The notes under the pieces are model-generated. The model was not told where the DNA came from and did no database searches. It saw nothing but the letters and a program-made list of their open reading frames with translations. The position numbers were made by a program, and so were the translations under genes. A stretch of DNA of 64,000 bases from Hyaloperonospora brassicae. Taxonomy: Eukaryota > Oomycota > Peronosporomycetes > Peronosporales > Peronosporaceae. Positions 31,755 to 44,181 of the stretch are shown in pieces. Within the stretch, counting starts at the first letter, position 1, and the number at the start of each line of letters is the position of its first letter. The stretch is taken from positions 186,001 through 250,000 of the forward strand of contig CANTFL010000068.1 of NCBI GenBank assembly GCA_947650285.1. Reading direction: 5' to 3'.

Positions 31755-32640
31755 CGTGTATGTCGAAGAACCTCTTCATGCAGACTAGGACGACATCGCC
31801 GAAAGACTAGTACATGCGGCCAATAGGTCCAGAGAATCTACGTGGAAATAGTCTCACTTCTACCTGGTACATGGTTAAGACGCGCACTCAACACCTAAAT
31901 CCATGACCGAGTTGATCCGGCGAAAGCTAGTCAGCGCCAGCAAAGCTATAAACTAAGCAGACCCGGTCATGTAGCGACGCGAGTCTGACCGACAACGACC
32001 GATAGCGCTCAGGATCGCGAGGGAATACCAAGTGAGTGCGAAAGCTTGACGAGCAAATTACCACAATGAGGTATTAATACCGGCAGAACGACAAACCCCT
32101 ACACGAACAGCACGACCATATCATACTTAAGAAGCAGATCAACCAGATGAAGACATCGATGCGTCACTCGATACCTAGTTCGACGAAGGGGATCAATTAT
32201 GGCTGTTCTTGGCGAGGTGAAGCCTGGACTGAAGAAGAAGCTGGCTCACCGATGCTTGGCCCGTTCCGCATTGAGCGACAGAGGGAAATATTTGCGTCCC
32301 AGTTAGAGTCACCAGACCGGAGCGGGTATAGATTCTTTTCTTTCGTACACGTGTCAAGCTTAAACAAGGTCAAGGTCATAATCATGGACCTACAAGGAGA
32401 TTGGTTACTGTAATCGATAAGACCGGCCGGTTCGATTATGATGAAAAACTCTTACCAGAGGACATTTGAAAGCCGCGGGACATACGAAGTAGAAGCAATC
32501 GTGGATGATGACTAACCACTCTCGACGAGCATCTGCAGGTTTCAGCAACGTTTCCTGATGAAGCGAAGAGGCTATGTGACACACTGACATGGACCAATAT
32601 CTTATTTGTCGTGTAGAAATTTGTTTTACGATTATTTACA
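31755..32640 (+). pseudogene. Gypsy integrase C-terminus and chromodomain remnant (Gy-7, a different family)
   Basis: Readable across frames: STWKYTHFYLVHG, IALRIAREYQVSAKA, FDEGDQLWLFLARVKPGLKKKLAHR, LGPFRIERQ, SPDRSGYRFFSFVHVSSL, then RFDYDEKLLPED-like and YEVEAIVDDD. This is the post-core GPF domain and chromodomain lead-in of a larger oomycete-type Gypsy family, distinct in sequence from Gy-1 to Gy-6. Heavily mutated; no LTRs assigned. Confidence 0.65.
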
Positions 32641-32699
32641 GCAGAAGAAGTGAGATTGTCGATTGAAGATGGTGCGGGTGGTGTATGATTACTTTACTA

Positions 32700-33837
32700 C
32701 GCATCACTGTAACCAATAGCCTTATCTCTGCGCTGACAAGCAGGCAGTGATACTTAAGAAAGCAACTGCGTCAATATTGCGCAAGGTACATAGAAGAAAA
32801 GAGTTGAGCTACTCAAATATATTTCTGAAAGGAACGAATCGTCAAGTCTAGCTACTCGTGCGACGGAATAACAAACGAAAATAGATGTCGGTAAGTTCCA
32901 CCACAAAATCGTCGGATCGCGAAGTAGAACGCGGAGTGATCGAGGAGGCGAAGATCTGCGTGTCACGAAAATTACTCATGAACGCATTCAGCTGGGCTCA
33001 CAGCAGGAGGAGCGGGTTAGTTTACATCACCAACCTCGACTATATAATATACCACAACGCTCTCAGTAACACGCACCGGTACGAATGCAGGGAGCTCAGG
33101 ATGATGTGTCCTGAAGCAATTGTTGTAGAGGTGCTCCGCCGGCCGAGTCCATCACCAAACGCGCCATGACTCAGAGGCATCCAACGCATTGATCTCATCA
33201 ACCAGTCAGAACTTAAAGCCACACACGCGTAAGTTACGAGCGTGTAGTGAGGCACGATTGTTTCGAAATAAACCTCGGAGTCAAGAGCAGTAGCCAGACC
33301 GTCAGGCATCCGCGCGGAGACTGACCCGTTCAGAACACCTTTAGGGGTTTTACGACCAACTGGATGTCTCCATGACGAATGCAAGCGGAAAATTATTCCA
33401 AATAAATCGCAAATGGATGCTCAAGTCAGCAGTCGACGGGTTAAATCGAAATCCGGATACACACCATTAAGAGAGCTGGAATCGACAAGCCAATGACTTC
33501 TCTCCAACAGGGCGACGTATCCAGTGACTGAGACTGAACAGTACGGTACAATGCAAAAGACAAGAAAGTCAACCCTCCTCTGGACGAGATCGTAAGCACA
33601 ACGATTCACCGCGCACCATAAGTCGACGGAAGATGGAAAGTAAGGCTCCAACAAGCTGATTAGTGTAGGGACCAAGAAATATGGGTGGACACACTCGCCA
33701 GTTAGTTTCGTATCCCGAACAGGGCAGTTGAGGTGTAGGACTTTTCCGAAGGTGGTATTCCCTACGTTTGGCTTGATTATAGGAGTGGAGAATTCGACGA
33801 GAGAAGCTGGAGCACATTAGAGTCGGTGAAGGAAGGC
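32700..33837. other. No supported gene
   Basis: An open frame at 32885-33169 and antisense frames at 33040-33384 and 33421-33675 have no recognised motif and are flanked by stops. Possibly decayed transposon sequence continuing Gy-7. Confidence 0.4.
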
Positions 33838-34022
33838 TCTACTGAATAAGACTCCTTGAGAACAGGCTCGACGAGGTAAGACCCGACGATACAAAACCTT
33901 GTCGAGCCAAGACTTGAATAGGCAAGACTCGACTAGAGAAGACCATAAGAAAGGGACTGGACGAGCGTAAATTTGACGAGGCAAGACTCGAAGAGGTACG
34001 ACACGCCGATCCAAGACCCGAC
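33838..34022 (+). repeat. Degenerate short tandem repeat (GACGAGGCAAGACTC-like)
   Basis: About ten imperfect units of 14-17 bp with core GACGAGG.AAGAC (for example at 33868, 33902, 33957 and 33975). Confidence 0.6.
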
Positions 34023-34318
34023 GAGAGGTTAAGATGATAGACGGGCCATTTTGCTAGGTAGTATAGTTGGAAGACGGGGGCATGACGGAGAACCACTTGA
34101 TGGTCCTTTTGCAATCAGTAATAGAATAAAAGATCATCAATACAGAGCAGAATTTTCAAGTCCAAGACACGTGTATACTTTTGAGGTAAGTATCTGCGTG
34201 GGCTGGATTATGCCTGCTGTCGATCCTCGAGGGAATATAGCTTTTAGAGGTCTCAATCCAAAGCGCCAGGAGTTCATTCGGTACAGGGTGGCATTACCCG
34301 CTTCCAACGAACGATAAG

Positions 34319-34510
34319 TCTCGTCGCACGGCGAGCCGGTGACGCAGTAGAATTCACCGCTTTAAATCTTCTCGCATGGCGATCCGTTTACCTAGTAGAC
34401 GGGACCACTTTAAGACTCACAAACGGCGAGCCAGTGACCCAATGGACGGCACTGTATAGAGGCTCATAAATCGACGATCCGATGGATCTTTAACCAAGGA
34501 CACCGTTAGT
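34319..34510 (+). repeat. Degenerate tandem repeat, about 47-bp period, four units
   Basis: Units begin near 34319, 34367, 34414 and 34461, each with CTC followed by an A/C-rich spacer and CGGCGAGCC or CGACGATCC, then GTGAC or GTTTAC. Identity between units is about 60-70%. Confidence 0.5.
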
Positions 34511-34852
34511 CTTCCAGTCGGGCGTATAATGCGCCCGGTGACCTGTAAAAGCGTGAAAACGCCGACGCCTACCCATTGGTACGAGGTCACAGAATCAGAA
34601 AAGCGCAACATTTTGAGCTCAAGCAGTCTTTTGCAAAGGAAATTGAGTGGCTAGGAATATTCAGTGAGGAAAAAGCCACAACTGGAACTTAGGCGATATC
34701 CGCGAAATGAGTTGACCCGACTCACTAGCACCATTGCGTTGACTATCTCGTCGACTGTTGTGTTGTCACACTGAGAAAGTAGTGCCACAGACCTTACCAA
34801 CTACTATATCACAGCTCAGTACTGGTTGTCGACGACGTATCGGCTGGTTGCC

Positions 34853-35168
34853 GCTTACAATCTTGCCTTTGCTCTGGCATGGGGACTTCTGATTTATTAT
34901 TGCTATAGTCCAATGACACGCTCATAGGGATTCTCTTTATGGGACAGTAACTCGCGATCAGCAACCGAAGTGGCAATAAGGAGGCGGATTCGTAGGGGTA
35001 GTATCTGCTTGCACCGTGGGTGGGGGAGGTCGAGCGGCGTCGACGAGGTCCCCAACGCAGGATACCGGCGATAAAGCTTCCCTTTCAGGATCACGTTGCA
35101 TTACGTCTCGTAGATATGGTAGCACAGAATACGCCTTCCTCATTAAACCCTATCTCTACAACAGGGGA
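34853..35168. repeat. Duplicated 0.3-kb flank, second copy
   Basis: About 97% identical to 24483-24790, including TGGTAGCAC on plus (35117-35125) and the conserved minus-strand open frame. Directly adjoins the Gy-4 3' LTR. Confidence 0.7.
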
Positions 35169-35650
35169 TGTAGCGGAGCTACTAAAGCTCTTTTGCCGGA
35201 GCAACGCTTTCTGCTCCACGAGCAATTTGGGTCTATAGAAGACACGACCCTGCGAGCCAACAAGCTCAAAAGCTTGGGGCCCTTGTTCAAGGGAACAAAT
35301 GTTTCAACGAGTCGACTGCACAACGTACTAAAAATATACGCCTTTACAACGCTTGACGCTTCTTACACGACCTGAGACGCCACAACAAGGCACGTGTTTC
35401 AATCAGAAATATACGAGATCTGAACTTTATTTTGTTGTATCTGTACAAGGCACATTAACCTAAACGTACCTAATCTCGACACTAGTGCTCTAAATTGGTA
35501 CCCTTTGAAGTTCTCTTATGTGGTGACTGACACACGTCAGACCCGACAAACGGATACGGTCTTCTAGTATCAAAATTCAATAGGAGCTCATCTTAGGTGT
35601 GTACCACACATGTTACACCGACCATTCACCGACGTGTAATTCTTGTTACA
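35169..35650 (-). repeat. Gy-4 3' LTR
   Basis: 482 bp from TGTAAC (minus, 35650) to GCTCCGCTACA (35169). The antisense gene of Gy-4 starts to its right, as in Gy-6 next to 50134. Near-identical to the LTR at 24791-25826 minus its LINE insert. Confidence 0.75.
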
Positions 35651-35817
35651 CCCTCACCACCACACTGTTAATACCGCGAATCAGCAACAATCCAACTCCA
35701 TCGTACGTCTTCAGAAGTGTAAGAACAGGTACAATCACGGCTGCGTTGCTCTTTCTAAGGTAGATATGGGCCATCTGATGATGATCCGGAGTCCACGGAG
35801 AATGTTCTTGCCCATTT

Positions 35818-37110
35818 ATGCTAGACCCTGAGAGTAAAACTCAGCCGCTGAGTGAGATAACCTCGTTTAAGAAAGATTCGCACAGGGATGTACCCATCGA
35901 AGGCCCGAATCCGTTCCTAGAACGATTTGATGCTAGAGCTCTCATAGAGCTGAGTAATATGCAAGCCTTTGAGGCTGACATCATTACCAATACGCTCGAG
36001 AAGCTACAGATGCACGATCTCTCGGTGGGCGAGAGTGCTCGCATTCGATCTAAAAAAGGGCGTCCATCCGAGAAAGACGAATTGATGTCTTTAGTTCACC
36101 CAGAAATGACTAAAGGCTTGGCCAGGTTGCACGTCAGTCGTTGGTTGGATGGGTCAACAAATATGAATTATAACGCCTAGCAAGATCGCTGCGCGCCAAG
36201 CGCTACGCGAATGAATGTCATTCCACAAATTGCGCCCGTGAATCAATATCTGTTAAGGTTTAATGACCTAGCATGTGGTGCATCTATATACGCAATGGAG
36301 ACAATCCTCATGATTCTCAACCCAGGTTAGTCGGATCTCAGCATAAATATGCACTTCACTCGCTGTGTAAAGCTCATTCGTCGACTGAACAGTCTGGATG
36401 CTCTACAAGATAGTGGCGACGTCGTGATGTGCGCGTGGATCAAAACTCAGCTATACCTCTGCAACGTTAAAGGCTCGAGGCTACATGAGCTCGCTTTACT
36501 TATCTTCGCACATCGATGAATCACATGCGCGATCCCAAACGAGTACTTCGGCAGAAAAAGCTAGGAGTCCTAGTCATGACATGAAAACGAACCCGTTAGC
36601 GTCTGCACCCCCGAGTGATAAACGTGTGGTGTTGGGATTGGATCCTGTGCACGGCGCTCAGAAGGTACAACACAGTAAGGATTATTTTGTGGCAGCGTAA
36701 TCTCATTTTTCCACGAATTCTCGGACTCAGGACATCCGCGCTACTTCACCAAGAACTGTTTCTGATCGTTGCGAAGACGTCGCTACAATAGTATTTCCAC
36801 GTTGAATGTCGCTACTCAAGCTCATTGAGCACAGCTGGCTGGGGCCGACTCGTCGGAGACATCCCATGCTGATTTTTGCCAAGTGATTGACGACTAAAAG
36901 GACGAGATACAGCGTCTTAGCGAGGTTGTGGAGCGCCAGGAGTCAATAATGACTCGGCTACTAGCCCTGGAGCAGGGTCAACCTAGATTGAAGGTACAGC
37001 TTGATATCATGATGCGGATGCAGCGATACGTGGCACAGCTACCTTCGTCGTCGCAAGCGCCTCAATATATACATAGTAATTTTGAATACAGCTTGAGTAA
37101 TCCGAAGTAG
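35818..37110 (+). pseudogene. Gy-4 antisense gene
   Basis: 35818-36180 is open and carries GPNPFLERFDAR and ADIITNTLEKLQ, matching PNPF...IITNPLDEQQ in the Gy-5 and Gy-6 antisense proteins. The coiled-coil tail is at 36898-37110: DEIQRLSEVVERQESIM, RLLALEQGQPRLKVQLD, against VQALELGQARMEAQLD in Gy-6. Middle parts (36180-36900) are interrupted by stops. It is opposite the Gy-4 integrase end. A third, strongly diverged copy of the same protein keeps its two signature regions. Confidence 0.6.
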
Positions 37111-37129
37111 AATACGGGGTATGTGAGCG

Positions 37130-40100
37130 ACTTACGCGCGGACTTAAGCGTGCAAGCGAGGCCCTACTTGGCCACGACCGTAAACGGCTTGTTGAATCGT
37201 GTACGCAACTTTGTCTTGGAGATAGCAGACACCACATTTGTAGGTAGGTTTTAGCATCAAATTTTACTTGGTCTCCGACCACATAACATTGAATACAGCT
37301 TCTGCCTTTGGCATCTGTTTGTTGTTATTTCCTGACTTTAGACATGTTGCATCACGCATATGTTGTAAATATTTAATCGCGTTGCGAGGAACTTTCTCAC
37401 TTGTTTAAGAACAGTAATTGGACTGATATTAGCAAAGCCAATTGACCATCTCTACCCCAATGAGCGCAGAATTACGTGGTGGTAGCGGTAATAAAACGCG
37501 AGGTTGTGTGAGGTCGTTTATATAGAACATTGTGTAGCCGGTAGATGCATGCACAGTATTGTTCAGCACAAAATCAACGACAGGTAGCAGTGAGCTCCAA
37601 CGTTTAGGAATATTAGTGCAAATACTACTTATAATATTAAAGGTAACACTATTCACTTGTTTAATTTAATCATCGTTATACGGATAGGCCGCTGATGACA
37701 TGTCTGAACGTGTGCCCAGCAACTCGGGGACGAACTTCCAAAATGCACCGTGAAGCAAAGATCTCCATCAGAGATAATTGCCACAGTCAAACTGTCTTGA
37801 CAAAACAAGTGATCGATAAACAGCGGATCTTTCATTCGCTATCAATGGTATCTGGCACAGCCGCCAAATAGGCCATCTTGCCTAAATGGCAACAAAGACC
37901 GCAATGCCAATGTCACCGTTCGAATCCTTCTTAGACCAATAAAAAGTCCAGCGAATGGATTCACAACACACCAAGGCAATTGGTAAAAATTGGTGAGCGG
38001 CGCAACCAGGTGAGATAAGGGCTTGACCCGCTGACACGTTTCGCAAGGACGCAAATAATTCCTAACTTAATTGCAGAGTTGTGCCACCAATTATGTTGAA
38101 GCACAGAGCTGTAGGTCTTCTCTCGACCGGGATGGCTGCACAGCGTAGTATTATGTTGATTAAAGAGGCTACGATACTTTAATTCCCCATTGTGTGGATG
38201 AACAAGAAGAGAAGGATCTGCAACATCCATTCAGTATCACAATAGACCTATATCGAAGTATTTTCGATGCAGTGGAGTAAGTAATCCGGCAGACAATTCT
38301 ATGTATGAGTCAGTATGCGACTCGCGTCCAAGAGCAGGTAGCAGAGCTACACAGTTATAATCCCGGTCATATGCTTTACGATAAGGTCGAATATGGATGA
38401 CGACAGAGTAGTTACATGATTTAGCTCAGAATCAGGCCAATGCGATAGCGCGAACCAAAGCTTTTGCTTGTCCGGCTTGTACGAACTATGAAATTGTAAT
38501 CGGCCAAGAAAGAAATCCACCGATCCATTATCTGTGATAGATGAGGCGACTGAGTTGCCGTGCATAATGACGCATGATCAAAATCTATCACAAATGTCTT
38601 GAAGACAAAGAGATGAACTCTTATCTTGACAAGAACATACTTTACTGCAAGCAACTCCTTGTGCATGAACTGGATATCTATTCTATGGAGCTTTCATCTG
38701 GCAAGATTTATGCGCGACACACACTCATGAACACGCATGTCATCTGTCAATAATGCACATCCAACAGCCAGGCCAGAAGCGTCATATACGACAGTTAAGC
38801 GCCGTGCGGGTTCTAGCAGACCCAAAACCAGGGCCTGAAGGAGGCTTTTCTCAACTGCTTCAATAGTATCATTTTGCGTGCTAGTCCACCGCCATTCCAA
38901 ATCCATTTATAGGAGTTTGGATAATGGCCGAGCCATGTCTGCATAATTTGCACTTTATTTGTGCTAGTAGCATACGAGGTCGATCATCTTGCGGAAGTGC
39001 TTTTGCTTCTTAGGGATTGGCCAGTCAAGTATGGGGTTTACCTTTGCGGCGTCTACTCGCAAGACTTGTTTACCAATGAAGCATTCGAGAAAAGAGATTA
39101 TTCTATAGCCAAAAAAGTATCTAAATGGGTTCGCATTGCAAATATTTGTGCTCTTTCACTCAATAACGGATCGTAAATGATCAATGTTATTTCGACGTGG
39201 GACCGGCCGATCGATTCATGGACACATTGTCATCGTAGTACTTCTTTGCATAGCCTCTATGAGGTCTGAATGACTGCGTTACGAGACAATTAAACGTATC
39301 CAGGGTATCAAATAACCATTAAGGCATTGCAAGCCACTCTAACCATCACCTATGTCAAGTGCACTGAACCTGTTACATACAACCATGAAGTTTATAGCCC
39401 ATACTTTTGAGCAATTGGTGTCTGGGCCACTACGGTGGCTGCAAATAGCTTGTTATAAGCATGAAAAATGCGCCACTTGAAATTTGCATCCTTAAATTTA
39501 AAATCTGGTGTAGAATGGGGAGACTCACAATCTCGCACCATTCTTGTCGTGTGCGTGTCACAGAATAATTTAATTACTGACGCCAAACTGTTCCATCAAT
39601 AAGACTCCCGTCGTGTGACGCAGGACTTTTTTTCAATTAGACCGGCCTATCTCATGGCGATATCTCTATCGGTAGGTAAGATGAACGGTAACTCATCACA
39701 CACTACGTCTTGAATATCTTAAGCCAAAGGTTGAAATAGGTTCATAACATCTTTTAGGATCGTAGATATACTACGGGCACCGATTGTCAGCCTCGTGTCC
39801 TCAAGGACTGACTCTTCCATGAGTAATGATGAGTAAAACTCATAGTCGGGGCGAATGACCACTAGCCCTGATAAGTAGCATAACGATCAGGTCTGACTAA
39901 AATCACCACCACACAGTACGTCATGCTCAAACAGATCATCCAAATATGGAAAAGAGTCAAGGCTAACGCTGCCATCTACGTGACAAGTCACTTCATTGAC
40001 CAGTGTATATAGTGTAATATTAATATTGATATTAGCATTGTGTAACGACGTGGAAGCTTTGCGCTTTACAGTTTCCGTCTGGATCCGCTGCTGTCTCTTG

Positions 40101-40980
40101 AATGAAATCGTGCACCTCATAGAGGTCAAGACGATTGATCCCCCGGGTTTGTCGCTTCCGTTAGCGTGCTCTATAAGATAGCTTATATATGGACTGACTA
40201 CTACTGAATGTATACTTAAGTCGAACAATTTATCTCTGTAGGTTTACATGTACCACTCCATGCCCATCATGCGAGCTCGGCTCGGAATGTCTTGGTCCTA
40301 ATCCCATCATGCGTTCAGCATTTGATGATTCCATATCACCATAAATATCACTTAAAAAATTGGTGACGCATCACGAGGTATCAATAAGTCTAGATCGTGA
40401 CTTCCTTCATTGACATATTTGCATTCAAGTAACTCTGACAAACCAATGAATAGCACACTAGCCAACCTAGGCAGTGGCTCGCGCCAAAAGTGCTTTTATA
40501 TAGCAAAGGTGGGTTTATGAATATCCAACACTCCGCTAGGAACCGTGAGCGCTGCGCCTAAGGTCTTGGACCTCCAACCAATACATGTCCCGTATCGTTC
40601 CAGCCATGTCATTCCCATAATGAGATGATATCTCAGTCTAAGTCAAGGAATAGGCAGTTTTCCACGCTATAACAGTCCAATACATACACGTCTATGTTTA
40701 TTGAGACCTTTGGCACTGGGATACACGTTTCTCTCGACAGGCGAACGGTGAAAGTCTCACAACCTTGCGCTCTTAGAACTTCAGCAAACGGCTGACTCCC
40801 TTCCATCAAACGACGACGAGCATAGTTTCCCGATGTTGCGGAACCCATGGCTATCACATATGGGATAGCAAACATGTTGCCAGTTTCTGTATCTACAAAC
40901 AATACAGACTTGCAAACATGCTCTTTCTTATCGATCAAAGAGCCCTGAGGGGCTATTCCCCTCTCACCTCCACCCTTCTA
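37130..40980 (-). pseudogene. Gy-4 pol remnant (protease, RT, RNase H, integrase)
   Basis: Minus-strand pieces: protease at 40633-40980 (NYARRRLMEGSQPFAEV, PVPKVSINIDVYVLD; the catalytic Asp region is ruined, reading MGSATSG); RT at 39392-39586 (SPHSTPDFKF, RIFHAYNKLFAATVVAQTPI); RNase H at 38421-38906 (VVYDASGLAVGCALL, DFDHASLCTATQSPHLSQ); integrase at 37429-38230 (GREKTYSSVLQHNWW, CETCQRVKPLSH, VDFVLNNTVHASTGYTMFYI). Non-functional. Confidence 0.8.
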
Positions 40981-41408
40981 ACATGTCACAGAGCCTGGTT
41001 CATTCCCAGTAGGGCCTAAGCCTCCAAAAAGTTGACCTGTTTTCGTGCCTTATCCGGGATTCTGGTTGGTGATTCGACTCATGTGAGCGTAGCGCTGTTT
41101 ACGCAATGGACATCCAGGACGCAGGTGCTTAGTGCACCCGCACCATATAAAAAGACGAATGTCGCGTTTTTGTTCAGCAACTTGAAGCTCGGCTTCATCT
41201 TCACCTTCATGATTTATAAGATACATAGGTTCAGGTTTAGAGAACGCTGAAGTGATCATAGGGCTCACTCGAGTAGGGATTGAGTTATATTCAAGCCAAT
41301 TAATCTTAGAGCTGAAAGTTGAATTCAGCATTGTGCGCTGTGTATGCAGCCTCCTAGAAGGTAGTGGGGTGGACACGAAAGACTTCGTTTATAGAGAGAC
41401 CAGGAAGA
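40981..41408 (-). pseudogene. Gy-4 gag C-terminal remnant
   Basis: Contains SKPEPMYLIN, EDEAELQVAEQ and a knuckle reading WCGCTKHLRPGC (first Cys of CX2CX4HX4C lost). Aligns with Gy-5/Gy-6 gag (CKPEPMDLSHAEDE). Abruptly ends at the Gy-5 LTR. Confidence 0.7.
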
Positions 41409-41939
41409 TGTAACGGGGTTACACGTCGACTGGTAGTCGACAATAGGTGTGGTACACACAAGGGATCGGATCCCCTTTAAAGTAATATTGGAACACACGT
41501 ATCAATTGTTGAAGACTGATGTCTGTCAACCATTGATAACGAGATCTTTTAATAGGTTTATTCAGGATATAAGTGAGTAGGTTATTTACTTTGTTCTACG
41601 GTGTTCTTTTCGATTAAGAGAATAAATAAAGTTCAGCTTCTATTTTGATCCAAAAGACACGTGCCTCTCTGAGGCGTCTTGCGATCGTAAGGAAGTAGCA
41701 ACGCCTTGTTAAGGCAGCTATTCCTTGTGCACTCTGTGCGTTTGATTCTTTGAATCGTTTGGTCCCCCTGGAACAGGGACCGTAAGCTCTCTGAGCTTGT
41801 TGAATCTCTGAGTCGAGTTCTTTAGACCACCTTTTGGCTCTCGGATCTGTTGACTCTTTGAGTCGGGTTCGTAGAACCAAAGTTGCTCATTGAACGTCAA
41901 GTCTTCCTCTGACCTAAGGAGCTGTGTAGCTCCGCTATA
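41409..41939 (+). repeat. Gy-5 5' LTR
   Basis: 531 bp, TGTAACGGGG to GCTCCGCTATA. Rich in small perfect stems, e.g. GGTCCC/GGGACC, AAGCTC/GAGCTT and GACTC/GAGTC around 41760-41870. Confidence 0.9.
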
Positions 41940-41941
41940 CT

Positions 41942-41950
41942 TGGTAGCAC
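41942..41950 (+). other. Gy-5 primer-binding site
   Basis: TGGTAGCAC two bases after the LTR, the same primer site as Gy-3 and Gy-6. Confidence 0.7.
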
Positions 41951-41997
41951 TTGTAGTCAATCTACGCCTGAGTCGTTACGACTGATCCTCTGTGAGG

Positions 41998-43030
41998 ATG
42001 GAGCAATCCACACCCCTCAATGAGGCCCAACGTTTGCGCTTGGTAAGCTAACCGCGGCCATAGGCCCAGAACATGTGGAGTTTTAGCTGCACAAGGTCCC
42101 GACGTGCTCAATGCACGATTTAAGACCTTCGTGCAGTACGAAACGGTCCTTCTAGGGCAGGTTCAGAACCAGGTAGCGTCGGCTATGCCAACACGCTACT
42201 TGGCGATTCCACCAGAGGAGGCTAAGCCTCTTTTCCTTCGGGTGGACGTTAAATACTAGTCCGGGAAGGAGGGGGACAACCTGACCCTCTGGACCCTAGA
42301 GATTGAGATGACCATGAACTCTGGCCTTATCTCACTGGAGTACCAGCGGGTCTCGCTGGCTATCTCCAATCTCGATGGAAGAGCTAGAGAATGGGCTCTG
42401 ACGTGTGGCACGTCGGTCGACTTGGCGTTTCCCACATGGGATTTGCTCAAATTAGACCTGTTGCGAGTTTTCTCGCCGCCTAAACAGGCTTATCGCGTGC
42501 GCTCACGCTTCTTGTCTACCCTTCAGGGTAAGAACGAGTTAACGGACTATGTCCAAGAGTTGAGAACTCTTATGGCTGCTATGCAGTCTGACCCTCTCCC
42601 TGAGACAGTTTATATGACTGTCTTCATGGAAGGTATTTGTAATGCCGATACCAGGACCGAGGTGTTTCGGGTCCATCCCTCTACTTTGGAGGAGGCTGTT
42701 AGCATCGCTCAAAATGCTGAGCACAACTTCAAGGCGGCCAGACTTGGTTGGAATGGGTACAACCCAAGCTTTGCGAGGGCAAACTCTGCGAGCACCTCGG
42801 TTTACTGTAAGCCTGAACCGATGGATCTTAGCCATGCTGAAGATGAAGGTGAAGCGGAGCTTCATGTTGCAGAGAAATGACAGGAAGTGAGACGCTGTTA
42901 TATGTTCGGAAGCACTAAACACTTGCGTCCCACTTGTCCTTTGCGTAAGCAACAACCGACTCCTATGGGTCGAAACCCCAGCCACAACCAGAATCCTGGT
43001 ATGGCACGGGGAAACGTCGACACCCAGTAG
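41998..43030 (+). pseudogene. Gy-5 gag, broken
   Basis: The ATG at 41998 (MEQSTPLNEAQ) hits a stop within 20 codons. The capsid resumes in another frame (QNQVASAMPTRYLAIPPEEAKPLFLRV is visible near 42160-42250) and is open at 42308-42880 (REWALTCGTSVDLAFPTWD, VHPSTLEEAVSIAQNAEH). TGA at 42878 precedes a knuckle reading CYMFGSTKHLRPTC, where Phe replaces the second Cys. Gy-6 has the same Phe. Confidence 0.8.
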
Positions 43031-43074
43031 GTGCGGGGCGCCCTACTGGGGTAGAACTGAGTTCTTTCACTTCT

Positions 43075-44181
43075 ATGCGAGGTAGAGTGAAACAGGGCTT
43101 ATCCCCACCGAGCTCTGTGCCCCCCAGCACAGAGCGTGGATACAAGCCTGGCTTGTCAGTCGCCGAGGCGAAAGTTAATGGCTTTGAGAAGCATTGGTCG
43201 ATCCTAATCGACTCCGAAGCATCATGCAATTATGCTAGACGTCGTTCCCTTGAGGGGAGTCAGCAATACGCTGAGGCGCGCAAAGCGCACGAAGGTGATT
43301 CCATCACTGTTCGGTTAGCGCCTGGTAGTCGCGTTACTGTGCCTAAAGTTCCGTTGAACTTAGGCGTGAAGTTTTTGGACTTTGACAGCATTGAACACTG
43401 TCTTGTCCTCGATTTGGATTCGAGATATGATCTCATCCTAGGTATGGCTTGGCTTGCACGCCATGAGCCAAGGATTGATTGGAGGTCTAAGACCTTAGGC
43501 ACCACGCGCAATGTTCCTAGCAAAGCTTTGGAGAGTCATGAACCCACCTTTTCTAGTCAACAAAAGCGCTATTGGCGCGAGCCATTGACGGAAGATGTCA
43601 ATGTGCTGGACATTGGTATGTCAGAGTTAATTAACTCCAATGTCAATGACATCCATATTGAGCGGAGCTCTTTCACCGTATGTGAAGCGAGTTGTACTCC
43701 GTTGAGTGATACTCGTTGTGATAATGAGTCACTGCATGCTATTAGCATGATTGGCCAAGGGCCGAGACATCAAGAATGTACTTCCTCTGATGTGAGTGGG
43801 GTGGCACGTGAAATTCCACCGAGTGAGGGTGGCCGAGTTGGCACCACACTGGATGTCGGTAATGACATTGTTGGCTATAAGCCAGAGCATACAGGGCTAG
43901 ACCCGGATGCTGGTCGTGAAGTGGTGCGTGGAAATCCACTGGGTGAAGTGTTCGAGTTACGTAACACTTCACCAGATGTCGTTCAAGACATGAGCTCTCG
44001 TATAGAGCGTGCTAAGATGAATAGCAACCATAGGGACCCTACTGTCCCGGCCTCTAGGAGGCGTAAGGTTTTTTTGAGGAAACAATCCCAGAATAGGGTA
44101 ACAACTGTAAGCGCCCAACGTCTAAGAAGTCACGAAGTGATGATCGTAATAATACACTATATACACTTGTCAATGGGTTGA
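43075..44181 (+). pseudogene. Gy-5 aspartic protease and linker (368-aa open frame)
   Basis: The retropepsin-like fold is recognisable by SILIDSEASCNYARRR near residue 50, SITVRLAPGSRVTVPKVPL, CLVLDLDSRYDLILGMAWL and HEPRIDW. The catalytic triplet is DSE where DSG or DTG is required; Gy-6 has the same change. The downstream linker is Ser/Asp-rich. The frame ends TGA at 44179 overlapping the RT frame. As read it should lack protease activity. Confidence 0.8.

Larger units (their letters stand above)
35169..41408 (-). mobile_element. Gy-4: old Ty3/Gypsy element, truncated at gag by Gy-5
   Basis: On minus, from 41408 leftwards: gag end with zinc knuckle, protease, RT, RNase H, integrase, the antisense gene on plus (35818-37110), then 3' LTR. 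All sense frames are riddled with stops. Its gag is cut at the Gy-5 LTR. A gag start on minus at 49085-49297, just beyond Gy-5, may be its other half (about 0.4 kb would be missing between), or belong to another element. Confidence 0.75.

Noticed and set aside
44178..44181. Possible programmed frameshift between protease and RT of Gy-5/Gy-6
   Set aside because: No clear slippery heptamer or readthrough context seen, and the same elements have several other breaks that cannot all be programmed.
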